Shown in pieces: positions 26,647 to 34,357 of a stretch of 42,227 nucleotides of DNA; the first letter of the stretch is position 1; each line of letters opens with the position of its first letter. The translations under genes were made by a program, and so were the position numbers. The notes beneath the pieces were generated by a model that was not told where the DNA came from, ran no database searches, and was given only the letters and a program-made list of their open reading frames with translations. This DNA is from an uncultured Caryophanales bacterium (GTDB taxonomy: Bacteria; Bacillota_I; Bacilli_A; RF39; UBA660): positions 1-42,227 of the forward strand of contig CAMVAN010000007.1 in assembly GCA_947165475.1 (NCBI GenBank), given 5' to 3'.

Positions 26647-26829
26647 ATCATTATCTTTCTCATCATCTTCTAGTAAACAAAATTCAATCATACTAATAAT
26701 AACATTATTAAATGATGTATTATTAACTTTAGCAATTTCCTCAACTTTTTTTGCTAAATCTTCTTTCAAATATAATGATTTATAAACTGATGATTCTTTT
26801 TGTTTCGTATTTTTAGGTACAAATTTCAT
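26638..26829 (-). CDS. Ribbon-helix-helix transcription regulator
   Basis: 63 aa, size of an Arc/CopG-type repressor. A short strand (SSVYKSLYLKE) followed by two helices (LAKKVEEIAKVNNTS and FNNVIISMIEFCLLE) fits the RHH fold; the tail is acidic/basic (DDEKDNDKK). ATG 26829 is chosen with the SD AGGTGA; the GTG nine bases upstream is inside that SD. The gene diverges from the zinc-ribbon gene at 26944, and the space between holds four alternating copies of TCTAATAT. The simplest reading is an autorepressor that also controls the membrane protein. No toxin-like partner is adjacent. Confidence 0.72.
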   Translation of the reverse strand: MKFVPKNTKQKESSVYKSLYLKEDLAKKVEEIAKVNNTSFNNVIISMIEFCLLEDDEKDNDKK

Positions 26830-26848
26830 ATATATCACCTATAAATAT

Positions 26849-26929
26849 TCTAATATTTTTACTTAACAAAATATATATTAGAAAAATATGCTAGAAAAAT
26901 CTAATATATTGTGATAAGATTATATTAGA
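26849..26929. promoter_or_regulatory. Four alternating TCTAATAT operator-like octamers in a divergent promoter region
   Basis: TCTAATAT occurs at 26849-26856 and 26900-26907, and its complement ATATTAGA at 26875-26882 and 26922-26929, spaced 26, 25 and 22 nt start to start. They form two inverted repeats. The last overlaps a possible -10 (TATATT, 26921-26926) of the plus-strand gene; the first lies in the probable promoter of the RHH gene. The regular spacing and helical phasing suggest binding of an RHH oligomer. Confidence 0.6.
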
Positions 26930-26943
26930 AAGGAGTGTATAAA

Positions 26944-27564
26944 ATGAAAACTAAGAAATGTAAACATTGCAAAGAAGAAATTGCTAAAGATGCAAAAAGA
27001 TGCCCAAAGTGTGGAGGAAAGCAAGGAATACCAGGATGGACTAAAGCCATAATAATAATCATAATTATTATATTCTGCTTAGTAGGATGTGTTAATGGAT
27101 GTACCAATGCAGTAGATGATGCAGTTAAGGAAACTAAAAACTCATATAATGATATCAATGGAAAAACCTCATTTAAAATAAATGAAACATTCCAAAATAA
27201 ATATGAAAAAATAACTATGACAGAAGTAAACACTAATTTTACAGATTATAATGAATATGTAGGACCAAAAGAAGGCAATAAAGTTATTGCAGTAAAATTT
27301 GAGATTGAAAATATCAATGATGAAAACGATGAATTATATGTAAGTAGTTTAGAATTTAATGCATATGTTGATGGCGTAGCAGTAGATCACTTCTATGGAG
27401 CTGCAGATAGTTATAATGATATAACAGCAACTCTAGGAAAAGGTAAAAAAGCAATAGGCTATGTATTTTATGAAGTACCTTTAAATTCTAATGAAATTAA
27501 AGTAGAATATAATGCTAATTTTTGGGTAGATGGAACGGCAACAGAATTTGTAATTCAAGAATAA
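26944..27564 (+). CDS. Zinc-ribbon single-pass membrane protein with DUF4352-like domain
   Basis: 206 aa. Zinc ribbon at 6-23 (CKHC...CPKC), one membrane segment (about 33-50, a run of Ile), then a ~150-residue outer domain with the DUF4352-like pattern (EGNKVIAVKFEIEN...; GYVFYEVPLNSNE). Function unknown. ATG 26944 is chosen behind the SD AAAGGAG (26929-26935); the upstream GTG overlaps it. It is the third protein of this design in the window and the only one paired with its own repressor gene. A terminator follows the stop. Confidence 0.77.
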   Translation: MKTKKCKHCKEEIAKDAKRCPKCGGKQGIPGWTKAIIIIIIIIFCLVGCVNGCTNAVDDAVKETKNSYNDINGKTSFKINETFQNKYEKITMTEVNTNFTDYNEYVGPKEGNKVIAVKFEIENINDENDELYVSSLEFNAYVDGVAVDHFYGAADSYNDITATLGKGKKAIGYVFYEVPLNSNEIKVEYNANFWVDGTATEFVIQE

Positions 27565-27570
27565 TTTTTT

Positions 27571-27603
27571 AAATATCCACAACAATTGTGGATATTTTAT
27601 TTT
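27571..27603 (+). terminator. Intrinsic terminator, right member of the duplicated pair
   Basis: AAATATCCACAA pairs with TTGTGGATATTT around CAA, then a T-rich tail. Nearly identical to 26612-26644. Confidence 0.88.
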
Positions 27604-27684
27604 ACACTTTAAACATGTCAAAAGAATTTGTAATTGTTGAAAGAAAAGAAATAAAAATATATAATAAAAAAAGGAGGATGAAAA

Positions 27685-28689
27685 ATGATAAAAGTAGCAA
27701 TTAATGGATTTGGAAGAATTGGAAGATTATGTTTCCGATTAATGGAAGAAAACCCAGAATTTGAGGTAGTAGCAGTAAATGATTTAACTGATGCTGAGCA
27801 ACTAGCATATTTGCTAAAATATGATACTAATCATAGAAATTATCGTATCGATGAAATTCATGCAGAAGGAGATTACATAGTAGTAGGAAATCGCCGTGTA
27901 AAGGTATATGCAGAAAAAGATCCAGCATTATTACCTTGGAAAGATTTAGAAATTGATGTAGTATTTGAGTGTACAGGCTTATTCACCTCAGATGAAAAGG
28001 CAATGGCACATATAAATGCCGGGGCAAAACATGTAATTATTTCCGCTCCAGCAAAAGGAGACATAAAAACAATCGTATATAATGTTAATCACAATATATT
28101 AACAGGAGATGAAAAAATAATTTCAGCTGCAAGTTGTACAACTAACTGTTTAGCCCCAGTAGTAGATGTACTTGATAAAGAAATTGGAATAGTAAAAGGT
28201 TATATGACAACTGTTCATGCTTATACAAACGATCAAGCTTCATTAGATATAGCCCATAAAAAAGGACATTTAGCTAGACGCGGACGTGCATGCGCAGCAA
28301 ATATTGTTCCAGCATCAACAGGAGCTGCATCTGCTATCGGACTTGTTTGTCCAAACCTTGCCGGAAAATTAGACGGAACAGCAATGCGTGTTCCAGTACC
28401 AACTGGTTCTGTTGTAGATTTAACTTTAGAATTAAAAAGAAATACAACAAAAGAAGAAATAAACGCTATATTAAAATCTAATACGAATGAAACACTAGAA
28501 TATACTGAAGATCCTATAGTTTCAAGTGATGTTATAGGTAGACGTTGTGGCTCTCTAGTAGATGCCTTATCAACAAATGTACTAGAAGTAGATGGACGAC
28601 AATTAGTAAAAGTTGTATCATGGTACGATAATGAAATGAGTTATACAGCACAGATGGTTAGAACAGCTAAATATTTAATGAGTATGTAA
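27685..28689 (+). CDS. gap: Glyceraldehyde-3-phosphate dehydrogenase, type I
   Basis: 334 aa, normal length. It oxidises glyceraldehyde 3-phosphate with phosphate and NAD+ in glycolysis. The dinucleotide loop INGFGRIGR is at 5-13. The catalytic Cys151 lies in SAASCTTNCLAP, and YDNEMSY near the C-terminus is typical. NDLTDAEQLAYLLKYDT is the pattern of NAD-linked, glycolytic GapA forms, although cofactor use was not tested. Strong SD AAAGGAGG. The regulator gene cggR, which precedes gap in Bacillus, is not present. An SPFH gene follows 12 nt later and pgk comes after that. Confidence 0.97.
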   Translation: MIKVAINGFGRIGRLCFRLMEENPEFEVVAVNDLTDAEQLAYLLKYDTNHRNYRIDEIHAEGDYIVVGNRRVKVYAEKDPALLPWKDLEIDVVFECTGLFTSDEKAMAHINAGAKHVIISAPAKGDIKTIVYNVNHNILTGDEKIISAASCTTNCLAPVVDVLDKEIGIVKGYMTTVHAYTNDQASLDIAHKKGHLARRGRACAANIVPASTGAASAIGLVCPNLAGKLDGTAMRVPVPTGSVVDLTLELKRNTTKEEINAILKSNTNETLEYTEDPIVSSDVIGRRCGSLVDALSTNVLEVDGRQLVKVVSWYDNEMSYTAQMVRTAKYLMSM

Positions 28690-28701
28690 GGGGAAGAAAC
28701 G

Positions 28702-29499
28702 ATGTTTTATTTAATAATATTTGTAATTTTCATATTATTAATATCAATTAGACAAATTGATGAATATGAAAGGGGAATTTTATTTACGTTTGGAAAATTC
28801 TCTAAAGTTTTATCTCCAGGATGGAAAATTGTTTTACCAGTTATTCAATCTTATAGAAAAGTTGATATTAGAACAAAAGCAGTAGACGTTCCAGAACAAG
28901 AAACAATTACGAAAGATAACGTTTCTATTCGTATAAATGCTGTTATTTATTATAAGATTTTTGATGCAGGAAAAGCAATTTGCGAGGTACAAGATTACTA
29001 TTATGCGGTTAGTCAATTAGCCCAAACTACAATGCGTAATGTAGTAGGATCTGTAACATTAGATGAATTATTAAGTGAAAGAGAAAAAATATCAAATGGT
29101 ATCTGTGAAGTAATTGATAAAGCAACAGATCCATGGGGTGTAAAAGTTGAAAATGTAGAATTAAAAGATGTAAGCTTACCAGAAGAAATGAAAAGGGTTA
29201 TTGCTAAAGCAGCAGAAGCAGAAAGAGAAAAACAAGCAATATTAACTAAAGCTGAAGGTGAAGTTGAAGCTGCAAACAGCTTAGCGACAGCAGCAAATGT
29301 TATGGGATCAACTCCAGGAGCCCTTCATTTAAGAACACTTTCTACATTAAATGACTTGAGTTCTGATCAGTCAAACACTATCATATTTGCTGTTCCAATT
29401 GAAGTTTTAAAGGCAGTTGAGGGAATTTCCAAAAAATATGAAAACATAAATAATCATAAAAATGAGGAAATAAAAGAGAATATTGCTAAACAGTTATAA
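28702..29499 (+). CDS. SPFH/Band 7 family (stomatin-like) membrane protein
   Basis: 265 aa. An N-terminal hydrophobic segment (about 1-13) anchors a Band 7 domain (RQIDEYERGILFTFGKFSKV...; DVPEQETITKDNVS) and a helical C-terminal region with AAEAEREKQAILTKAEGE, the classic slipin/stomatin repeat. Such proteins form oligomeric membrane rings or microdomains. NfeD, the usual partner, is absent next to it. It starts 12 nt after gap behind the SD GGGGAAG, so it is likely cotranscribed with gap. The terminator begins at its stop codon. Confidence 0.9.
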   Translation: MFYLIIFVIFILLISIRQIDEYERGILFTFGKFSKVLSPGWKIVLPVIQSYRKVDIRTKAVDVPEQETITKDNVSIRINAVIYYKIFDAGKAICEVQDYYYAVSQLAQTTMRNVVGSVTLDELLSEREKISNGICEVIDKATDPWGVKVENVELKDVSLPEEMKRVIAKAAEAEREKQAILTKAEGEVEAANSLATAANVMGSTPGALHLRTLSTLNDLSSDQSNTIIFAVPIEVLKAVEGISKKYENINNHKNEEIKENIAKQL

Positions 29500-29525
29500 G
29501 AGTATCACAATGATACTCTTTTATT
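29499..29525 (+). terminator. Intrinsic terminator after the gap-SPFH operon
   Basis: AGAGTATCA pairs perfectly with TGATACTCT around CAA, then a T-rich tail. Confidence 0.88.
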
Positions 29526-29578
29526 TATAAAAATAAAATAATAAATAGCTGCTTTTCCTTTTTTTAATTTAAAAAAAA

Positions 29579-29587
29579 TGTTATACT
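29579..29587 (+). promoter_or_regulatory. Extended -10 of the pgk operon
   Basis: TGTTATACT lies 22 nt before ATG 29610; -35 region T-rich. Confidence 0.5.
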
Positions 29588-29609
29588 TTTGATAGATAGG
29601 AGAGATATC

Positions 29610-30791
29610 ATGAAATTGATCAAAGAATTAAATATAGATAATAAAAAAGTAATAATAAGATGCGATTTTAACGTACCAATGAAAGATGGGAAGATAGTTG
29701 ATGACACTAGAATAAAAGGAGCTTTAGAAACAATTAATTATTGTTTAGAAAAAAATTGTAAAATTATTTTACTATCTCACCTAGGAAGGGTTAAGGAAGA
29801 AAGTGATTTGGAGAAAAACAATCTTCTACCTGTTGCTAATAGACTATCAGAACTATTAAATAAACCAGTTCTTTTTTGCGAAAAAACAAGAGGCCAAGAA
29901 TTAGATAGTTTGGTAAAGAACATGAAAGAAAAAGATATAGTATTGATTCAAAATACGAGATATGAAGATCTAGATGGCAAAAAAGAAAGCGGAAATGATA
30001 ATGAGCTAGCAAAATATTGGGCTTCTTTAGGAGATGTATTTATAAATGATGCATTTGGAACCATTCATCGTGCCCACGCTTCAAATGTTGGTATTGCTAG
30101 ATGTTTGCCTTCAGCTGCAGGATTTTTAGTTGAAAAGGAAATAAATGCCTTAAAAATATTAGATAATCCAGAAAGACCATACATAGTAATATTAGGAGGC
30201 GCAAAAGTTTCAGATAAGATAGGAGTAATAGAAAATTTAGTAAAAAAAGCCGACAAAATATTAATAGGTGGAGGAATGGCTTTTACTTTTTTAAAAGCCA
30301 GTGGAAAAGAAATAGGAAAATCAATTTTAGATGAAGAAAATATTGATTTTTGCAAATCCATTTTAGAAAACAACCAAGATAAAATTATATTGCCAATAGA
30401 TTGTGCAGTTACAACAGAATACAGTGAAGAAGAACCATATAAATTAAAGGATATTAGTGATATTTCAAAAGATGAGATGGGATTAGATATTGGAGAAAAA
30501 ACAACCCAATTATTTAAAGATATTTTAAAAAATGCAGGCATTGTGGTATGGAACGGACCATTAGGGGTATATGAATTTGAAAAATATATAAAAAATACAA
30601 ATGAAATATTAAAGTTTCTAGTGGAGAATAATATAAAAACAATTTTAGGTGGCGGAGATATAGTTGCAGCATCTGAAAAATTAGGATATAAAGAAAAAAT
30701 ATTTCATGCATCAACGGGTGGCGGAGCAACCCTAGAGTACTTAGAAGGAAAAAAACTTCCAGGATTAGAAGCACTGGAAACAAGTAAATAG
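29610..30791 (+). CDS. pgk: Phosphoglycerate kinase
   Basis: 393 aa, normal length. It transfers phosphate from 1,3-bisphosphoglycerate to ADP. RCDFNVPMKDG...VDDTRI near the N-terminus is the family signature; ILLSHLGR, NDAFGTIHRAHAS and the nucleotide-binding GGGDIVAA follow. ATG 29610 is chosen with the SD ATAGGAGA; the upstream TTG frame is inside the leader. The gene leads an operon (pgk, GNAT-like, flippase-like, GT4, tpiA) with tight overlaps. Confidence 0.97.
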   Translation: MKLIKELNIDNKKVIIRCDFNVPMKDGKIVDDTRIKGALETINYCLEKNCKIILLSHLGRVKEESDLEKNNLLPVANRLSELLNKPVLFCEKTRGQELDSLVKNMKEKDIVLIQNTRYEDLDGKKESGNDNELAKYWASLGDVFINDAFGTIHRAHASNVGIARCLPSAAGFLVEKEINALKILDNPERPYIVILGGAKVSDKIGVIENLVKKADKILIGGGMAFTFLKASGKEIGKSILDEENIDFCKSILENNQDKIILPIDCAVTTEYSEEEPYKLKDISDISKDEMGLDIGEKTTQLFKDILKNAGIVVWNGPLGVYEFEKYIKNTNEILKFLVENNIKTILGGGDIVAASEKLGYKEKIFHASTGGGATLEYLEGKKLPGLEALETSK

Positions 30792-30816
30792 AATATGATG
30801 CTAAGAGGTGAATAAA

Positions 30817-31329
30817 TTGGCAAAAAGCAAATATCCAACAATTCAATTATTTAACCCTTATTCGGAAGAACATTTAATGATGTTACAAATGTATGAAAAC
30901 AAAAATGGAAAAAGTTCTAAAGCAAATGAATATATTGAAAAAATTAGAACAACATACAATGAATTAGATTATCACTCAAGAAAAAAGACAAGTAATGAAA
31001 TAGAAGAGATTGTTTTTATAGAAGAACAATCAGAAATGATAGAAAATTGTTATATTCATGGATATAAGGATATTAAAACATGTAATATATTTCCTTCACC
31101 ATCTATAAATAATAAACAAAGAAAGAAAATATTATCTATAATAAAATATATAAAACAACATTTACAAACATATAATATTTTTATAAGTGTAGATGATATA
31201 GATAAAATGTTAATTCGTGATTTACAAATACAAGGAATGGAAGATTTAGGAAAAACAGAGGATTTAAAAAAACATATATTTTTAATAGAAGAAAAGAATG
31301 AATTTATAAATAAGAGGATGATTGCATGA
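30817..31329 (+). CDS. Possible GNAT-like protein in the pgk-tpiA operon
   Basis: 170 aa from a TTG start behind AAGAGGTG (30803-30810); the alternative GTG 30808 is within that SD. The middle and C-terminal part (IENCYIHGYKDIKTCNIFPSP...NIFISVDDIDKMLIRDLQIQGMEDLG) resembles GNAT acetyltransferases by strand pattern, but no acetyl-CoA loop is visible. Function unknown. The stop overlaps the next start (ATGA), so translation is coupled with the flippase-like gene. Confidence 0.55.
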   Translation: MAKSKYPTIQLFNPYSEEHLMMLQMYENKNGKSSKANEYIEKIRTTYNELDYHSRKKTSNEIEEIVFIEEQSEMIENCYIHGYKDIKTCNIFPSPSINNKQRKKILSIIKYIKQHLQTYNIFISVDDIDKMLIRDLQIQGMEDLGKTEDLKKHIFLIEEKNEFINKRMIA

Positions 31330-32327
31330 ACATAATAAAAAATCTAAAGAAAAATACTTTTTTTCTTCTTTTTATAACATTAATTATACTCTATATTATT
31401 TTAAAAGATGACTTTTCCCATATAATTAATGCTTTTAAAAATATTAATATATTATATATTATAATAGCAATGTTAGTATTCTTTATACATATTTCCTTAA
31501 AAGGATATGCAAATTATTTAATAACAAATGAACCTAAAAAAGTTTCTATACAAGAAGCAATTAAACATAATTTAATAACACAATTTTTTAATGGTATAAC
31601 CCCATTCTCTACAGGTGGACAGCCAATGGAAATATATATGCTAACAGAACATGGAATATCAATTCCTAAAGCAACCAATCAGACAATTCAAAGTTTTATT
31701 TTTTACCAAATTGCATTAGTAATATGTGGATTATTTGCAGTTATATATAATTTTATATTTTCTATTTTTCCAAAAATAAAGATTTTAAGTAATTTAGTAA
31801 TATTAGGCTTTTCAATAAATATTTCAGTTGTGATTGTCCTTATATTGATTTCCCATTCTAAAACAATTATGGATAAAATTTGTAAAATAATTATTAGAAT
31901 TAATAAAAAAATAAAGTTAAAATTATCCGAAGAAGAAATTAAAGGAAAATTTCTAGAGTATTATGAGGGAGTTAAAGAACTAAAAAAAAGAAGACTCTTA
32001 TTTATAGCAGGAATAGTTTTAAATATAATTAGTTTATTATGTCTATATAGCATTCCACTATTTGTATTAAAAAGCATGAATCCTACTAATCATATGAGTA
32101 TAATTGAGACTATCACCTCATCGGCATACGTATACGTTATAGGATCATTTGTCCCAATCCCCGGAGCAAGTGGTGGGATTGAATATGGATTTACTCAATT
32201 CTATGGAAACTTTATATCAAAAAAAGAATTATCAGCTGTACTATTAATTTGGAGATTTATAACATATTATTTTGGAATAATCATTGGAGCATTATTATTT
32301 AATTTTGACAAGAAGGTGAAAAATTGA
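31326..32327 (+). CDS. Flippase-like membrane protein (YbhN/MprF-type UPF0104)
   Basis: 333 aa with about seven to eight hydrophobic helices. The GITPFSTGGQPMEIYML and GSFVPIPGASGGIEYGF signatures match lysylphosphatidylglycerol synthetase/flippase-like membrane domains. No soluble aminoacyl-transferase domain is attached, so it is not an LPG synthase. The direct neighbour (4-nt overlap) is a GT4 glycosyltransferase, so a role in making or flipping a glycolipid is plausible. It starts within the preceding stop (ATGA). Confidence 0.82.
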   Translation: MNIIKNLKKNTFFLLFITLIILYIILKDDFSHIINAFKNINILYIIIAMLVFFIHISLKGYANYLITNEPKKVSIQEAIKHNLITQFFNGITPFSTGGQPMEIYMLTEHGISIPKATNQTIQSFIFYQIALVICGLFAVIYNFIFSIFPKIKILSNLVILGFSINISVVIVLILISHSKTIMDKICKIIIRINKKIKLKLSEEEIKGKFLEYYEGVKELKKRRLLFIAGIVLNIISLLCLYSIPLFVLKSMNPTNHMSIIETITSSAYVYVIGSFVPIPGASGGIEYGFTQFYGNFISKKELSAVLLIWRFITYYFGIIIGALLFNFDKKVKN

Positions 32328-33559
32328 GAATTGGTATATTTACAGAAACATATGAACCATATATTAGTGGTCTAGTAACAAGTGAAATTATGTTAAAAAA
32401 CGCTTTAGAAAAACAAGGACACGAAGTATATGTTGTAACTGCCAACTTAGAAAGTTTTAAGTATGAGTATGATGAGAAAAAAAGAGTTTTAAAGATACCT
32501 GGTATTCCAACAGGAATCTATGATTCGAGGCTAAGTAGTATTTATCCAGTACGTGCAGTTAATAAGATAAAAAGCTGGAAATTGGATGTTATACACTCTC
32601 AAACAGAATTTGCAATAGGAACATTTGCTAGAATATTTGCAAAACAATACAACATACCATTAGTACATACATATCATACAATGTATGAGGATTATATATA
32701 TTATATTACAAAAGGATATTTTGAAAAGTCTAGTAAAAAACTATTAGAATACTTCACAAGATTTTATTGTGAAACAACCGCAACTGAGTTAATTGTACCA
32801 ACAAACAAGACTTATAGACTTTTTAAAGAAAAATATAAATTTGAAAAAAATATAAATATTATTCCAACAGGTATAGAAGTGGAAAGATTCTTTAAAGAAA
32901 ACATAAAAAAAGATGACTGCATAGAATTAAAAAAAACATTAAAAATTGATAAGAAAGATTTTGTACTACTATTTGTAGGAAGACTTGCTGAGGAAAAAAA
33001 TGTAGAATTTTTAATTAAATGCCAGCAAAAAATTAATCAGAAGCATAAAAATATAAAGTTATTGATAGTAGGAGATGGTCCAGGCAAAGAAGAGTATGAA
33101 GAATATACTAAAAAATTAGGACTAAATAAAAATATTATCTTTACAGGTAAAACAGCCTGGGGAGAAATACCATACTATTATCATATTGCTAATGCATTTG
33201 TAACGGCATCAAAAACAGAAACCCAAGGATTAACAATTATTGAAGCAATGGCATCTAATGTTGTGCCTGTTTGCATGAGAGATGAAGCCTTCCAAAGCAT
33301 GGTTACAGAAGAACTTAATGGTTTATTTTTTGAAACAGAAGAGGAATATATTAATAGTATTTTAAAACTATTTAAAAATAGAGAAGAATTAGAAAAACTT
33401 TCAAAACAAGCAAGGATTCAAGCAGAAACATATAGCTCCAAATATTATGGAGAAAAAGTTCTAGAGGTATATAATCGAGCAATCAAAGAAAAACAAAAAG
33501 AAAATAAATATGGAATTATATCTAAAATAGTGAAAATAATAAAGGAGAAATTACAATGA
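32324..33559 (+). CDS. GT4 glycosyltransferase, probable diacylglycerol glycosyltransferase
   Basis: 411 aa from TTG 32324 (TTGA overlaps the preceding TGA; the SD AAGGTG is well spaced). It has a GT-B fold: N-terminal domain IGIFTETYEPYISGLVTSE, then FTGKTAWGEIPYYYH and the EX7E motif (ETQGLTIIEAM) in the nucleotide-sugar domain. The N-terminal region SQTEFAIGTFARIFAKQY and HTYHTMYEDYIYYI resembles diacylglycerol 3-glucosyltransferases of Acholeplasma (alMGS type) and LafA. Membrane glycolipid synthesis is the best guess; specificity is not shown. The last residues overlap tpiA. Confidence 0.85.
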   Translation: MRIGIFTETYEPYISGLVTSEIMLKNALEKQGHEVYVVTANLESFKYEYDEKKRVLKIPGIPTGIYDSRLSSIYPVRAVNKIKSWKLDVIHSQTEFAIGTFARIFAKQYNIPLVHTYHTMYEDYIYYITKGYFEKSSKKLLEYFTRFYCETTATELIVPTNKTYRLFKEKYKFEKNINIIPTGIEVERFFKENIKKDDCIELKKTLKIDKKDFVLLFVGRLAEEKNVEFLIKCQQKINQKHKNIKLLIVGDGPGKEEYEEYTKKLGLNKNIIFTGKTAWGEIPYYYHIANAFVTASKTETQGLTIIEAMASNVVPVCMRDEAFQSMVTEELNGLFFETEEEYINSILKLFKNREELEKLSKQARIQAETYSSKYYGEKVLEVYNRAIKEKQKENKYGIISKIVKIIKEKLQ

Positions 33560-34254
33560 TAATAGCTCTTAATAATAAATCGAATCTTAATAAGGGTGAG
33601 TTTATAAACTATTTATCCCAATTAAATAAAATAGCTACAAAACATAAAATAATTTTATGTCCAACATTTTTAAATATACCAAGAGCTAACATAGAAAATA
33701 AAAACTATTTATTAGGAGCTCAAAATGTTAGCAGTAATTCATCTGGCGCCTTTACTGGAGAAATATCTGCCGAACAATTAAAAGAGGAAAATGTAAAATA
33801 CTGTATTGTTGGTCATAGTGAAAGAAGACTATTTCAAAAAGAATCTCTAGAGGAAATTTCCTCTAAAATTAAAAAACTTCAAGAACAAAACATTATACCA
33901 ATATTATGTATTGGAGAAACAAAAGAAGAAAAAGAAGCCAATAAAACTATTGATGTAATAAAAAGAGAAATACTATCTGCAATAGAGGATCAAAAAAATA
34001 TTGAAGAAATCATACTTGCATATGAGCCAATTTGGGCTATAGGGACCGGAGTTATTCCTAAAAATGAAGAAATAAAAAAAGTAATTTCAGAAATAAAAAA
34101 AATATTACCTTCAAATAAAGTTTTATATGGAGGAAGCTGCAATGAAAATAATATTGAAGAATTAAATAAAGTTACAGAAATAGATGGTTATTTATTAGGT
34201 GGAATTAGTTTAAAAACAAATAGTTTACAAGAATTATTATTGAAATGTAACTAG
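33556..34254 (+). CDS. tpiA: Triosephosphate isomerase, short form
   Basis: 232 aa, shorter than the usual ~250. It interconverts dihydroxyacetone phosphate and glyceraldehyde 3-phosphate. Catalytic residues are all present: Lys8 (in NNK; usually NWK, the Trp is replaced), the His of VGHSERR, and the Glu of AYEPIWAIGTG, the loop-6 hinge. Phosphate-binding GGS and LGGIS are at the end. It should be active despite the odd first strand. It overlaps the GT4 gene by 4 nt (ATGA) and ends the pgk operon at a terminator. Confidence 0.95.
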   Translation: MIIALNNKSNLNKGEFINYLSQLNKIATKHKIILCPTFLNIPRANIENKNYLLGAQNVSSNSSGAFTGEISAEQLKEENVKYCIVGHSERRLFQKESLEEISSKIKKLQEQNIIPILCIGETKEEKEANKTIDVIKREILSAIEDQKNIEEIILAYEPIWAIGTGVIPKNEEIKKVISEIKKILPSNKVLYGGSCNENNIEELNKVTEIDGYLLGGISLKTNSLQELLLKCN

Positions 34255-34262
34255 ACACATTA

Positions 34263-34294
34263 GACAAGTTCGACAAAACTTGTTCTTTTTTTTT
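34263..34294 (+). terminator. Intrinsic terminator after tpiA
   Basis: ACAAGTT (34264-34270) pairs with AACTTGT (34277-34283), then C and a T9 run. Its loop contains part of a perfect 0A-box sequence (34269-34275). Confidence 0.85.
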
Positions 34295-34313
34295 CTTTCA
34301 ATTTTTCTCGACA
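34269..34313 (+). promoter_or_regulatory. Candidate Spo0A boxes upstream of spo0A
   Basis: TTCGACA (34269-34275) is the exact complement of the 0A box TGTCGAA. CTCGACA (34307-34313) differs at one base. The second lies between a poor -35 (34296-34301) and the -10 TATAAT (34319-34324) of spo0A, as a repressor site would. The first also falls in the tpiA terminator, so it could be coincidence. Confidence 0.45.
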
Positions 34314-34318
34314 TATTA

Positions 34319-34324
34319 TATAAT
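34319..34324 (+). promoter_or_regulatory. -10 box of spo0A
   Basis: A perfect TATAAT 34 nt before ATG 34358, with TTTCAA (34296-34301) at 17 nt as a poor -35. No sigma-H-like promoter was recognised. Confidence 0.45.
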
Positions 34325-34357
34325 AAATTTGCGTGGTAAGATAAGAAAGGAGAAAAA

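Noticed and set aside
26638..27564. The RHH gene as antitoxin of a toxin-antitoxin pair
   Set aside because: The divergent neighbour is a zinc-ribbon membrane protein of 206 aa, not a toxin fold, and no second small gene lies in the same direction.
27637..27665. TTGAAA-N17-TATAAT before gap as its promoter
   Set aside because: The sequence match is good, but initiation would fall inside the SD, leaving almost no leader. Not listed without 5'-end data.
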